From NCBI RefSeq assembly GCF_030551755.1, contig NZ_JAUPEC010000019.1, positions 18,391 to 82,390 of the forward strand: DNA of 64,000 nucleotides, read 5' to 3'. Below are positions 54,802-64,000 of this stretch, piece after piece (position 1 is the stretch's first letter; every line of letters begins with the position of its first letter). The notes under the pieces are model-generated. The model was given only the letters and a program-made list of their open reading frames with translations. It had not been told where the DNA came from and made no database searches. The DNA comes from Pseudocolwellia sp. AS88. GTDB lineage: Bacteria; Pseudomonadota; Gammaproteobacteria; Enterobacterales; Alteromonadaceae. Both the position numbers and the translations under genes were made by a program.

Positions 54802-55863
54802 ATGGTTAAAAAATTTATTCACATTGATATGGATGCATTTTTTGTATCGGTAGAGATCAGAGATAACTCAACATTAGCTAATAAGGCGGTAGCTGTTGGA
54901 GGTAAGTCTGACAGGCGTGGTGTACTTTCTACATGCAACTATATCGCCAGACAGTTCGGTGTTCACTCAGCAATGGCAACCTCAATAGCTTTACAAAAAT
55001 GTCCCCAGCTGATTGTTGTTCCTGGGCGAATGGATGTATATAAAGAAATATCGGTACAAATAAGAGCAATCTTTGAAAAATATACTCAGCTAATTGAGCC
55101 TTTATCTTTAGACGAAGCTTTTTTAGATGTTACTGACTGCAAACTATGCAATGGCAGCGCGACACTTATTGCAGAACAAATCAGGCAAGAAATTTTCGAA
55201 GAACTTAATCTCACAGCTTCAGCCGGTATAGCACCTAATAAGTTTTTAGCCAAAATAGCCAGCGATGAAAATAAGCCTAATGGTCAATGTGTTATCACGC
55301 CAGAACAAGTAGCTGCTTTTATTGAAAAAATGCCTCTTAATAAAATACCTGGTGTAGGTAAAGTTACCTTCGAAAAATTAAAAGCTAACGGTTTAGAGTT
55401 TGGACGAGACGTTATCGCTCGTGATAAATCAGAACTAATGCATAAATTTGGTAAGTTAGGCGTGTCTTTATGGGATAAATGCCAAGGCATAGATAATCGT
55501 GAAGTGGTTACTAGTCGAGTACGAAAATCTGTAGGCGTTGAAAGAACTTTCGCACAAGATATTCATACCAAAGAAGAGTTGAGCGACTATATGATTGGTA
55601 ACTTAATTCCTGAGTTAAAAAAGCGCTCCGAACTCTACTTAAAAACACGGGAGATAAGTAAATTGGGGGTAAAAGTAAAATTTAAAGATTTTCATCAAAC
55701 GACAAAAGAATTCAAATATCATAGTTTTGATGAAAGTGTTTTTAACGAACTTTTGAATGATGCATTAATAAGAGGAGAGGGAAAGGCAGTTCGTTTACTT
55801 GGGGTTCATATTGGCCTTTGCGATGAACCTGATGAACATCACCAGTTTGAACTTGCTCTTTAG
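54802..55863 (+). CDS. dinB: DNA polymerase IV (Y family)
   Basis: The 353-residue polymerase has catalytic HIDMDAFFVSVE and SLDEAFLDV, NFIARQFGV-type finger sequence and the helix-hairpin motif KIPGVGKVTFEKL. The C terminus ends HQFELAL, which resembles the beta-clamp binding motif QLVLGL. It performs error-prone translesion synthesis. It is probably SOS-induced through the LexA box at 54771. It is monocistronic. Confidence 0.96.
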   Translation: MVKKFIHIDMDAFFVSVEIRDNSTLANKAVAVGGKSDRRGVLSTCNYIARQFGVHSAMATSIALQKCPQLIVVPGRMDVYKEISVQIRAIFEKYTQLIEPLSLDEAFLDVTDCKLCNGSATLIAEQIRQEIFEELNLTASAGIAPNKFLAKIASDENKPNGQCVITPEQVAAFIEKMPLNKIPGVGKVTFEKLKANGLEFGRDVIARDKSELMHKFGKLGVSLWDKCQGIDNREVVTSRVRKSVGVERTFAQDIHTKEELSDYMIGNLIPELKKRSELYLKTREISKLGVKVKFKDFHQTTKEFKYHSFDESVFNELLNDALIRGEGKAVRLLGVHIGLCDEPDEHHQFELAL

Positions 55864-56211
55864 TTTAAATAGGGAATAAAATTTATTGCCTGATCGTTAA
55901 CGCTTCATTTTCTGTGTAGTCGAATATAAAGATCTAACTTATAACATTCTTTATTGAAAATAATGACATAACTGGTTTAATTGCGCTCAATAATCAGTAA
56001 AATAAGATGGTATCGATAAATTTGATATTTTTACTAACATACTCGAAAGCTCAACAGGCCCTAGCTTAAAATTAATCTTGCTTAGGTTTCTATCATATTA
56101 ATTTAATTGAATTTTTAAGTTATATGATTTTTAAACTGTTAGCGTATAAATTGCTGTTGTAATCTTTAATACGTTTATCGATTCGTATGTCCAAAGAAAA
56201 GGTTTAGTTAC
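55864..56211. other. Intergenic region between dinB and the recX remnant
   Basis: These 348 bases contain no ORF. In most gammaproteobacteria recA precedes recX, but no recA sequence is recognisable in any frame here, and no LexA box of the CTGT-N8-ACAG type is seen. Confidence 0.5.
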
Positions 56212-56638
56212 TTGAATAAAAGCATTTTACATTAAGCCATTGGTTTACTCTCTAGTACACAACATTCTACTAAAGAGTTAACGAATAATTTGTTGTTAAG
56301 AAAATTTGAACTTGAAGAGACAAATCCTGTTATCGGGTTCCTAATTGCTGAAGATTATTTGAGTAACGAACGCTTCGCTGAAAGCGTATTTAGAACATGT
56401 ATTAATCGAGAATATGATTGGTTATATATATAATGAACTTAGCCAAAAAGGTGTAAGCTCATCAATCATCTCAGAATTAAACAATAATCAGCAAATTGAT
56501 TGGTATCTTCAAGCAGAGCTCGCGTATAATAAACGCTTTGGTACAGCAGCTGTTATTGATCAAAAAGATAAAGCAAAGCGTGCACGATTTTTACAGAGTA
56601 GAGGCTTCGCCTCCGATGAAATTTTCTCCATTTTGTAA
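56212..56638 (+). pseudogene. recX: recX remnant with nonsense codon and TA-repeat frameshift
   Basis: From a TTG at 56212 the frame reads LNKSILH, a TAA stop at 56233-56235, then AIGLLSSTQHSTKELTNNLL and FLIAEDYLSNERFAES, typical RecX. It stops at 56431 in (TA)5 (56423-56432). The next frame continues YNELSQKGVSSSIISEL from 56414 to 56638. Adding one TA unit restores NREYDWLYIYNELSQKGV. The stop replaces what is probably a Gln codon (CAA). The rebuilt protein would be about 141 residues, a normal RecX length. RecX restrains RecA filaments. It precedes alaS, the usual neighbour. A sequencing error could explain the TA change, but not so easily both lesions. Confidence 0.82.
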
Positions 56639-56690
56639 TTACACAAAAGTCGAAAATAAATAATTAAATGTTAACGAATTGGATTTTCCC

Positions 56691-59315
56691 ATGATTAAAA
56701 CGAGTGCTGAATTACGTCAAGCATTTTTAGGTTTTTACGAATCTAAGCAACATCAAATTGTACCTAGTAGCTCATTAGTTCCAGGTAATGATGCAACCTT
56801 ACTTTTTACTAATGCCGGTATGGTGCCATTTAAAGATGTATTTTTAGGAACCGAGCAACGTAGCTATACCCGTGCTACTTCTTCGCAACGTTGTGTAAGA
56901 GCCGGTGGTAAACATAACGATTTAGAAAATGTTGGCTATACAGCGCGTCATCATACTTTCTTCGAAATGTTAGGTAACTTCAGTTTTGGTGATTACTTTA
57001 AAATTGAAGCTATTCAATACGCGTGGGAATTTCTTACTGAAGTACTACAACTTCCTAAAGACAAATTATTAGTCACTGTATACAAAGACGATGATGAGGC
57101 ATTTAATTTTTGGGCTGAAAAAATAGGTGTGCCAGTAGAAAAAATTATTCGTATTGGTGATAAATCTCCAGATAAGAAGTATGAATCAGACAACTTTTGG
57201 TCAATGGGTGATACTGGCCCATGTGGACCATGTTCTGAAATATTTTATGATCATGGCGAAGATATTTTTGGTGGACCTCCTGGCTCTCCAGATGAAGATG
57301 GTGACAGATTTATTGAAATTTGGAATATCGTTTTCATGCAATACAATCGTCAAGCTAACGGTGACATGGACTTACTTCCTAAACCGTCAGTTGATACAGG
57401 TATGGGCTTAGAGCGTATTTCAGCTATTTTACAAGGTGTTCACAGCAACTACGAAATTGATATTTTCCAAAACTTAATTTCCGATATTGCTAATTTACTC
57501 GACTGTAAAGATTTAGAGCACAAATCATTGCGTGTAATTGCTGATCATATACGTTCATGTAGCTTCCTTATTATTGATGGTGTAATTCCATCAAACGAAG
57601 GTCGCGGCTATGTACTAAGACGTATTATTCGTCGTGCTGTGCGTCACGGTAATAAATTAGAAGCTAAAACAGAATTCTTTTATAAAATTGTAGCCTCGCT
57701 AGCTAAGCAAATGGGCGATGCCTACCCAGAACTTATTGAACAACAAGTAACGATTGAAAAATTATTACGTATCGAAGAAGAACAGTTTGGCCGAACTTTA
57801 GATAGAGGTATTGCATTACTTGATAACATGCTAGCTGAAATGGAAGGCGATGTGATTTCAGGTGAAGATGTATTCAAACTTTACGATACTTATGGTTTTC
57901 CAGCTGATTTAACAGCAGACATTGCACGTGAACGTGACTTAACAATTGACCAAGACGGCTTTGATCAAGCAATGACTCGTCAGCGAGAAAGAGCCCAACA
58001 AGCGAGTCAATTCGGCACCGATTACAATCAACAGTTAAAATCTGAAAAGGTAAGTGAGTTTGTTGGTTACACTCAACATGCATTAGATTCTACTGTTGTT
58101 GAATTGTTTGCGAATGGCGAGTCAGTTCAACGTTTGAAGACTGGTGATAAAGGTGTTGTTGTTTTAGACCAAACTCCATTTTACGCTGAATCGGGTGGAC
58201 AAGTTGGTGATACAGGTGTTCTTCGTACTTCTTCAGGAATATTTGAAGTTAAAGACACAGTTAAGTTAGGTAATGCTTTTGCCCATCACGGTGTTGCACA
58301 AAGTGATATCAGCTTGAACGATAAAGTCGAAGCTGAAATTGATTTAGAAAGTCGTCAAAATATCATCAAAAACCATACAGCTACTCATTTACTTCATGCT
58401 GCTTTACGTAAAGTTTTGGGTGATCATGTTACTCAAAAAGGTTCTTTATGTGATGCAGAAAAACTACGTTTCGATTTCTCACATTTTGAAGCGGTAACTG
58501 CTGAAGAATTACATACCGTTGAACGTATGGTAAATGAAGAAATTCGTGCTAACCATAAGCGTAATACTGAATTAATGAACATCGAACAAGCCAAAGAAAA
58601 AGGTGCTATGGCATTATTTGGTGAGAAGTATGATGAAGAAGTTCGTGTTGTCACTTTAGGTGGTTTTTCTACTGAGTTATGTGGCGGTGTTCATATTAAC
58701 CAAACAGGTGACATTGGATTATTCAAAATAGGCTCTGAATCAGGTATTGCTGCTGGTGTTAGACGTATTGAAGCTTATACTGGTGACGGTGCTTTAGGCT
58801 TTATTGATGAACAAGCAGGCTCACTGACACAAATTGCTTCTCTGGTTAAATCTGATGTAAACAGTGCTGCAGGTAAAGTAGAGCAGTTAATTGGTAAGAG
58901 TAAATTACTTGAAAAAGAAATTGCTCAATTGAAGCAGAAATTGGCAGCCTTAGCAGGTTCTGATCTAGTGAGTCAGGCAATAGAAATTAATGGTATTAAA
59001 GTACTTATTGCTAATCTCGAAAATGCTGAAGCTAAATCTTTACGTGGCATGGTAGACGACCTTAAGAACAAAATGGGTTCAGCCATTATTTTCTTAGCGA
59101 CTGCCAATGACGATAAAGTGAGTCTAATTGCAGGTGTAACGAAAGACTTAACGAGCTCTGTTAAAGCAGGTGAGCTAGTTAACGTGGTTGCCCAGCAAGT
59201 AGGTGGTAAAGGTGGTGGTCGTCCTGATATGGCACAAGCAGGTGGTAGCCAACCTGAAAATCTTGTAGCTGCACTTGAAACAGTTAAACCTTGGTTAGAA
59301 GAAAAACTAACTTAA
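56691..59315 (+). CDS. alaS: Alanyl-tRNA synthetase
   Basis: From ATG at 56691 the enzyme has 874 residues, near E. coli AlaS (876). Class II motifs include [19 protein letters not shown] (motif 2 region) and [19 protein letters not shown]. The editing domain has [11 protein letters not shown] and CGGVH for zinc. The C-Ala domain ends with [19 protein letters not shown] 12 bases upstream is in frame but has no support. It is separated from recX by 52 bases. Confidence 0.97.
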   Translation: MIKTSAELRQAFLGFYESKQHQIVPSSSLVPGNDATLLFTNAGMVPFKDVFLGTEQRSYTRATSSQRCVRAGGKHNDLENVGYTARHHTFFEMLGNFSFGDYFKIEAIQYAWEFLTEVLQLPKDKLLVTVYKDDDEAFNFWAEKIGVPVEKIIRIGDKSPDKKYESDNFWSMGDTGPCGPCSEIFYDHGEDIFGGPPGSPDEDGDRFIEIWNIVFMQYNRQANGDMDLLPKPSVDTGMGLERISAILQGVHSNYEIDIFQNLISDIANLLDCKDLEHKSLRVIADHIRSCSFLIIDGVIPSNEGRGYVLRRIIRRAVRHGNKLEAKTEFFYKIVASLAKQMGDAYPELIEQQVTIEKLLRIEEEQFGRTLDRGIALLDNMLAEMEGDVISGEDVFKLYDTYGFPADLTADIARERDLTIDQDGFDQAMTRQRERAQQASQFGTDYNQQLKSEKVSEFVGYTQHALDSTVVELFANGESVQRLKTGDKGVVVLDQTPFYAESGGQVGDTGVLRTSSGIFEVKDTVKLGNAFAHHGVAQSDISLNDKVEAEIDLESRQNIIKNHTATHLLHAALRKVLGDHVTQKGSLCDAEKLRFDFSHFEAVTAEELHTVERMVNEEIRANHKRNTELMNIEQAKEKGAMALFGEKYDEEVRVVTLGGFSTELCGGVHINQTGDIGLFKIGSESGIAAGVRRIEAYTGDGALGFIDEQAGSLTQIASLVKSDVNSAAGKVEQLIGKSKLLEKEIAQLKQKLAALAGSDLVSQAIEINGIKVLIANLENAEAKSLRGMVDDLKNKMGSAIIFLATANDDKVSLIAGVTKDLTSSVKAGELVNVVAQQVGGKGGGRPDMAQAGGSQPENLVAALETVKPWLEEKLT

Positions 59316-59335
59316 TGAGGGTTTAACTCACAAAT

Positions 59336-59364
59336 AAAAAACCAGCTAATTTAGTTGGTTTTTT
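59336..59364 (+). terminator. Intrinsic terminator of alaS
   Basis: AAAAAACCAGCTAA pairs with TTAGTTGGTTTTTT (one G-T pair), 20 bases past the alaS stop. The right arm's T run serves as the tail. Confidence 0.8.
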
Positions 59365-59400
59365 ATTGTCTAAAATTAAATTGATTAAACTGTTATTGAA

Positions 59401-59546
59401 TTAGACCAAATTGATTAATTGACCACTTAGCGAGAATCAAAAGGCTTATATACAAGGCATTGATTGAAGAGAATAGTTGACCAATAACGAAGCTAATAAG
59501 CCTTTTAAACTCTAAGTTGAGTAATTTATTAATCAAATTGGTATTA
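59401..59546. repeat. 146-base palindromic element (MITE-like, second family)
   Basis: The left arm TTAGACCAAATTGATTAA...AAAGGCTTAT and the right arm ATAAGCCTTT...TTAATCAAATTGGTATTA are imperfect inverted repeats of about 48 bases each, with a 50-base centre. Ends differ from the A-E family. The right end supplies the TAA stop codon of the gene at 59544. No ORF inside. Confidence 0.65.
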
Positions 59547-59909
59547 TAAGTCTTCCAATTCATCAATCACTAAGCGTGCTTCAGCAATTGTACAGTCTGT
59601 TTTAGCCATTAGCTGGTTGATTGATATACCAGATTGTTTTGCCGCTATATTTACAAGCTCTTGGTGGCTTAAGTTTGTTTTGTGTTCACTTAAATGTTTA
59701 GCTAGCCATTGCCAAGATGGTTCTTCAGATTGGTGGATAAATTTGATGATTGTTTCTAGTTGTTCAAAGTTTGCTGAAAGTAGCCAATTCCTAGATCTTC
59801 CTTTGCGTGAAAGGGAGCAACCAATCGCTCGAATCTCTGCTTTTAGCGCATAAGCTTTTAATACTCTTCTTAAGAATGAAGGGAGGGCGATTTCAAATAA
59901 CTTGGACAC
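59544..59909 (-). CDS. Ribosome-recycling-factor-like small protein (RRF_GI type)
   Basis: The 121-residue basic protein contains SFLRRVLKAYALKAEIRAIG, SRKGRSRNWLLSANFEQLE and a C-terminal MAKTDCTIAEARLVIDELEDL. These match a gammaproteobacterial family annotated as ribosome recycling factor family, which is distinct from true Frr. The SRNW and DCTIAEAR blocks are the basis for the call. It probably binds RNA or ribosomes, but the name is inherited from annotation. The stop codon lies in the palindromic element. A 19-base palindrome lies about 50 bases upstream of the start. Confidence 0.65.
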   Translation of the reverse strand: MSKLFEIALPSFLRRVLKAYALKAEIRAIGCSLSRKGRSRNWLLSANFEQLETIIKFIHQSEEPSWQWLAKHLSEHKTNLSHQELVNIAAKQSGISINQLMAKTDCTIAEARLVIDELEDL

Positions 59910-59959
59910 AAATAATAAATCTTATAGGGTGTAAACACCTGACAAGCTTACCGTAGTTA

Positions 59960-59978
59960 AACACTTAATTTAAGTGTT
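59960..59978. promoter_or_regulatory. Perfect 19-base palindrome upstream of the RRF-like gene
   Basis: AACACTTAATTTAAGTGTT is perfectly symmetric around its central base and lies 51-69 bases upstream of the start at 59909, a plausible repressor site. No known regulator matches it. Confidence 0.35.
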
Positions 59979-60090
59979 GAAATGTTTTCTTTTTTTGGAA
60001 GAAATGAAAGGTGAAAATTTGAGAATAATAACTCAGGAAGTTCTTGGTGAGAGTGAATAAACTAGTAAATATAGTTTTGTAAAAATCAAA

Positions 60091-60119
60091 TATAAAAAAA
60101 CCAGCTTATAAGCTGGTTT
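60091..60119 (-). terminator. Intrinsic terminator of the coiled-coil protein gene
   Basis: AAACCAGCTT (60098-60107) and AAGCTGGTTT (60110-60119) form a 10-bp stem followed on the minus strand by a long T run, 25 bases past the stop. Confidence 0.88.
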
Positions 60120-60144
60120 ATTCGATTAATATGATACGACTAAG

Positions 60145-60906
60145 TTACCATTTCTTTTTTGGTTGAAAGAGCATATCTAAATCGTCTTCCTCATCTTTAG
60201 CCTTTTTAGCTGCGTCTTGTGCGTTCGTCACTTTAAGAGCTGTTGTGATTTCCTCTAGTTTATCTTCAATTTCAGTGCGCTTTGTTGTTGTATATTCAGA
60301 TTGATGTGGATGGCTTGTTAATGTTTGTAATGCTTTTTCAAAATATTGACGTGCCGAACCAAGCATTTCTTTTGAATAAGCTTTTTGCCCTCTATTTATA
60401 ATGCTTTCAACGCCAATTTTAAGCTGCATAGCATCTAAACGTAGATCTTGCTGACTATACACCTGAGCTTCAATACTACCCTTTGATTGCTCCGATTTAA
60501 GCATTATTCGTAACTTTTTAATGGTTTGTAAAATACCAACAAGTTGCTGTTCGTTATCAGGTAAAGTGAAGTTTTCATCACTTCCTTGCGTTGTATCTTT
60601 AGTGCTACTTATAGCTGCTTCTAGCTCTTGTATTTTTTGTTTCGTCGCTTTTGCTGATGGTGAAAGTTGTAACATAGCTTTAGCAGCGTTAAGGCTTCTA
60701 GTATTTATAATATTAACCAAAACAGGACTAGCAGGTAAATGAGTTAAGTTGGCTATAAGCTGTTCAGACTCATCAATTATAGCTTTGAATTTTGCTGTTT
60801 TAGCACGTCTTTCTTGTTCTTGTTTAGCTTTGTGTTGTTGCACGCCATTAACGACAACTACACCTACTATCAACAAAACTATTAATCCGATAATGATTAT
60901 AATCAT
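60145..60906 (-). CDS. Membrane-anchored coiled-coil protein of unknown function
   Basis: The 253-residue protein begins with one helix, IIIIIGLIVLLIVGVVVVNGV (residues 2-22), then a long charged helical region (about 25-230) with Lys/Glu-rich coiled coil, and ends DDLDMLFQPKKKW. The segment SARQYFEKALQTLTSHP resembles a TPR-like helix pair. The acidic stretch before the basic C-terminal tail (EEDDLDMLF, then PKKKW) is characteristic of homologues in related bacteria, which are hypothetical. It is divergent from cysB. It is probably an inner-membrane scaffold facing the cytoplasm, but this is inference. Confidence 0.7.
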   Translation of the reverse strand: MIIIIIGLIVLLIVGVVVVNGVQQHKAKQEQERRAKTAKFKAIIDESEQLIANLTHLPASPVLVNIINTRSLNAAKAMLQLSPSAKATKQKIQELEAAISSTKDTTQGSDENFTLPDNEQQLVGILQTIKKLRIMLKSEQSKGSIEAQVYSQQDLRLDAMQLKIGVESIINRGQKAYSKEMLGSARQYFEKALQTLTSHPHQSEYTTTKRTEIEDKLEEITTALKVTNAQDAAKKAKDEEDDLDMLFQPKKKW

Positions 60907-61130
60907 ATTTTACTTCAACTCGACGTTACATGAAAAGATACTGTGTGAGTCTACAAAAAATGCCAGACTCTTCATAGTTTTAAATTGATTTACAACTATA
61001 AATAATAGCTAAGTATAATAATAATACAAAGTTGAATGACCTAATAAGGCAATGAAATGATAATTTCCTTATAATCTTTTGATAAAAATTACGTTAAATA
61101 AAAATTAATATGGAATAAATGTTAAATTAA

Positions 61131-62144
<1,014 letters not shown>

Positions 62145-62165
62145 GTTTTGTTTTATTTAAAGAAG

Positions 62166-62191
62166 AAAGAGAGCATCAGCTCTCTTTTTTT
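62166..62191 (+). terminator. Intrinsic terminator of cysB
   Basis: AAAGAGAGC (62166-62174) and GCTCTCTTT (62179-62187), loop ATCA, followed by Ts to 62191. Confidence 0.85.
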
Positions 62192-62289
62192 ATGTGTGAT
62201 TTATTTTTAAGGTTTAGATAATAATATTATTTTAATACTGATAATGAACCAGTACTTATTCTCAACCAGATTAATTCAAAACGAATCCA

Positions 62290-63669
62290 TTAACATTCAA
62301 TAATATTTACGGCTAAACCACCACGTGATGTTTCTTTATATTTGGTTTTCATGTCGTTGCCTGTTTCCCACATCGTTTTTATGACTTTATCTAAAGTGAC
62401 TTTTTGAGTACCTGAACCCCGTAGGGCTAGTCTAGAAGCATTAATAGCTTTAACTGAACCCATGGCATTACGTTCTATACAAGGCACCTGTACTAAACCG
62501 CCAACAGGATCACAGGTTAAACCTAAATTATGCTCCATACCTATTTCAGCGGCATTTTCCACTTGTTGAGGGTTACCCCCCATAATTTCAGTTAAAGCTC
62601 CAGCAGCCATAGAACAAGCCACGCCAACTTCGCCTTGGCAGCCTACTTCAGCACCAGATATTGAGGCATTGGTTTTATATAAAATACCGATAGCTGCAGC
62701 AGTAAGTAGGTATTTAATGCAATCATCATCACTTACCGGCTTAACAAATTTATTGTAGTAACACAGTACAGCAGGAATGATCCCTGCAGCTCCATTGGTT
62801 GGCGCAGTCACAACTCTCCCGCCAGCAGCATTTTCCTCATTAACAGCAAGTGCAAATAAGTTAACCCAGTCCATCGCAACAAGTGGGTCACTATTCTTTT
62901 CAACTGTTAATGTTCGATATAAAGCGGGCGCTCTGCGTGTAACTTTTAAACCGCCAGGTAATATACCTTCAGTTCTAATACCTCTGTCCACACAATCTTG
63001 CATAGCTTGCCATATATTAAGAAGTTGAATTCTTATGGTTTTTTCATCATTTAAGCACTTTTCATTATTCATCATAATTGTACTAACGTTTATATGATTT
63101 TCTTTAGCGATATTAAATAGCTCAGTACCGTTAGTGAATCGATGTGGGCGTTTAATATTGCTATGTAATGAAAGGGCTTTGTCTTTTTCTTTTTCAAAAT
63201 CGCAGTCTTGAACAATAAAGCCACCACCAATAGAGAAATAGGTTTCTTCTAATATAAGCTCATCACTTTCATCAAAAGCGAATAATGTCATACCATTTGA
63301 ATGGGCACTTAAGGTCTTCTTTCTGTGATAAATAATGGCGTCTTTTTTTGGGAAAGAAACATTATGGGTTTTATTTAGAGTAATGGTTTGAGTGTTAACA
63401 ACTTGTTCAAGTATGTTATCAATAAAATCTACAGGGATAGTTTCAGGCTGCTCGCCACAAAGTCCTAATATTACAGCTTTACCTGTTCCATGACCGATAC
63501 CTGTTTGTCCTAACGAACCGAACAATTCGCATTTAACGCGTTTAACCTGATCCATATGATCGGCTTCAGATAAATGCTGAACAAATAAATGGGCGGCTTT
63601 CATTGGCCCCACAGTATGTGAACTTGATGGGCCAATGCCAATCGAGAACATATCAAATACACTAATCAT
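62290..63669 (-). CDS. sdaA: L-serine dehydratase, iron-sulfur type
   Basis: The 459-residue enzyme is of single-chain SdaA type. The N-terminal beta domain is FDMFSIGIGPSSSHTVGPMKA. The catalytic alpha domain has GAEVGCQGEVGVACSMAAGAL, LTCDPVGGLVQVPCIERNA and a C-terminal Cys (IIEC). The three internal Cys plus context bind the labile [4Fe-4S] cluster; the terminal Cys is the tail-in-mouth ligand. It deaminates L-serine to pyruvate and ammonia. It is monocistronic, with a structured upstream region. Confidence 0.95.
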   Translation of the reverse strand: MISVFDMFSIGIGPSSSHTVGPMKAAHLFVQHLSEADHMDQVKRVKCELFGSLGQTGIGHGTGKAVILGLCGEQPETIPVDFIDNILEQVVNTQTITLNKTHNVSFPKKDAIIYHRKKTLSAHSNGMTLFAFDESDELILEETYFSIGGGFIVQDCDFEKEKDKALSLHSNIKRPHRFTNGTELFNIAKENHINVSTIMMNNEKCLNDEKTIRIQLLNIWQAMQDCVDRGIRTEGILPGGLKVTRRAPALYRTLTVEKNSDPLVAMDWVNLFALAVNEENAAGGRVVTAPTNGAAGIIPAVLCYYNKFVKPVSDDDCIKYLLTAAAIGILYKTNASISGAEVGCQGEVGVACSMAAGALTEIMGGNPQQVENAAEIGMEHNLGLTCDPVGGLVQVPCIERNAMGSVKAINASRLALRGSGTQKVTLDKVIKTMWETGNDMKTKYKETSRGGLAVNIIEC

Positions 63670-63760
63670 TTCTAATTCCGAATTTAAGTTTGTTTTGCTT
63701 TTGTTTTGTGAAATTATATTTCGAAATGTGATATTATATTAAAACTATTACACATAACAA

Positions 63761-63788
63761 TAAAAGTTATACGAAGGTATAACTTTTA
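63761..63788. promoter_or_regulatory. Perfect 12-bp hairpin upstream of sdaA
   Basis: TAAAAGTTATAC and GTATAACTTTTA enclose GAAG, 92-119 bases upstream of the sdaA start. It could be an operator or a terminator of a unit entering from the right. Confidence 0.4.
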
Positions 63789-63789
63789 A

Positions 63790-63841
63790 AAACATCCTGC
63801 AAAGCTAGCAGCACCCATCGTTACTTTAATTTAGGATGTTT
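63790..63841. other. Structured 52-base segment beside the hairpin
   Basis: AAACATCCT and AGGATGTTT (ends) pair, with an inner CTGC/GCAG stem in the left arm. It contains no ORF. It may be a small RNA, a recombination site or chance. Confidence 0.3.
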
Positions 63842-63924
63842 AAATGAATAATAACTTATGATTTTAGCAGAGTATAAAAATAGTGAGAGAGAATAGGGGG
63901 CTTTATTATATTAAAAATATACCT

Positions 63925-64000
63925 ATGACCCGTCCTAATATAGGTTGACAGTCATTTAATTAAAACGCCTGATGTACTTCATTGGGCGTTTTATATTTTA
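63925..64000 (+). mobile_element. Possible end of an insertion sequence entering from the right
   Basis: TGACCCGTCCTAATATAGG-TTGACA, then a hairpin AAAACGCC...GGCGTTTT (63963-63996), then the window edge. IS3-type elements begin TG and commonly have such a leader before the first reading frame. I recall but cannot prove the similarity. It could also be an ordinary promoter and terminator region. Confidence 0.35.

Overview
The window is chromosomal DNA of an AT-rich marine gammaproteobacterium. The gene set (six-subunit Na+-NQR with ApbE and NqrM, FabV, EttA, RlmG, BolA, LrgAB, large PstC/PstA permeases) and the low GC content point to Alteromonadales, most likely Colwelliaceae (Colwellia/Thalassotalea-like). 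This is an inference from protein families; no rRNA or tRNA gene is present to anchor it.

Layout. 1-3.3 kb (minus strand): start of ppx, ppk1, an ACT-domain regulator and a PilZ protein. 3.7-5.3 kb: ettA. 5.9-10 kb: nasC-nasA assimilatory nitrate reductase behind a good sigma-54 promoter match. 10-11 kb: a CBS-pair protein and a DUF2750 protein. 11.4-19.2 kb: phosphate uptake, with a PhoB-box promoter, pstC-pstA-pstB-phoU (no pstS), then a DUF47/PiT pair. 19.4-26.1 kb: ppiC, a small exported protein, lrgAB with a LysR regulator, mscS and a DUF481 outer-membrane protein; this stretch is interrupted by a family of intergenic repeats. 26.1-30.4 kb: tkt-epd-pgk. 30.6-38 kb: a signalling island with a membrane pseudo-histidine-kinase facing an operon of hybrid kinase, Hpt and receiver protein, none with a DNA-binding or enzymatic output domain. 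38.2-43.9 kb: a small membrane protein, an AmpG-like permease, a periplasmic cyclophilin, a YajG-like lipoprotein, rlmG and bolA. 44.5-53.6 kb: fabV, nqrABCDEF, apbE and nqrM. 53.6-59.3 kb: an aldo/keto reductase, SOS-controlled dinB, a decayed recX and alaS. 59.4-64 kb: a palindromic element, an RRF-like small protein, a coiled-coil membrane protein, cysB, sdaA and, at the right edge, structured DNA that may be the end of an insertion sequence.

How the parts connect. Phosphate is a theme: Pst import and PhoU, low-affinity PiT import, and polyphosphate synthesis and breakdown by Ppk/Ppx. The nqr cluster carries both of its dedicated maturation factors. The central carbon genes tkt-epd-pgk run in one direction, but a strong intrinsic terminator separates tkt from epd.

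Most noteworthy: (1) the histidine kinase homologue at 30586-33279 has Val in place of the phospho-acceptor His and a degraded receiver, and lies beside an outputless His-Asp relay; (2) at least five related intergenic elements with TAACCTCAACTCG-like ends lie between 19.8 and 33.6 kb, two of them inverted around one exported-protein gene; (3) recX carries a nonsense codon and a TA-repeat frameshift and has no recA upstream; (4) a separate 146-bp palindromic element supplies the stop codon of the RRF-like gene; (5) a 56-residue membrane protein gene lies at 38180-38350.
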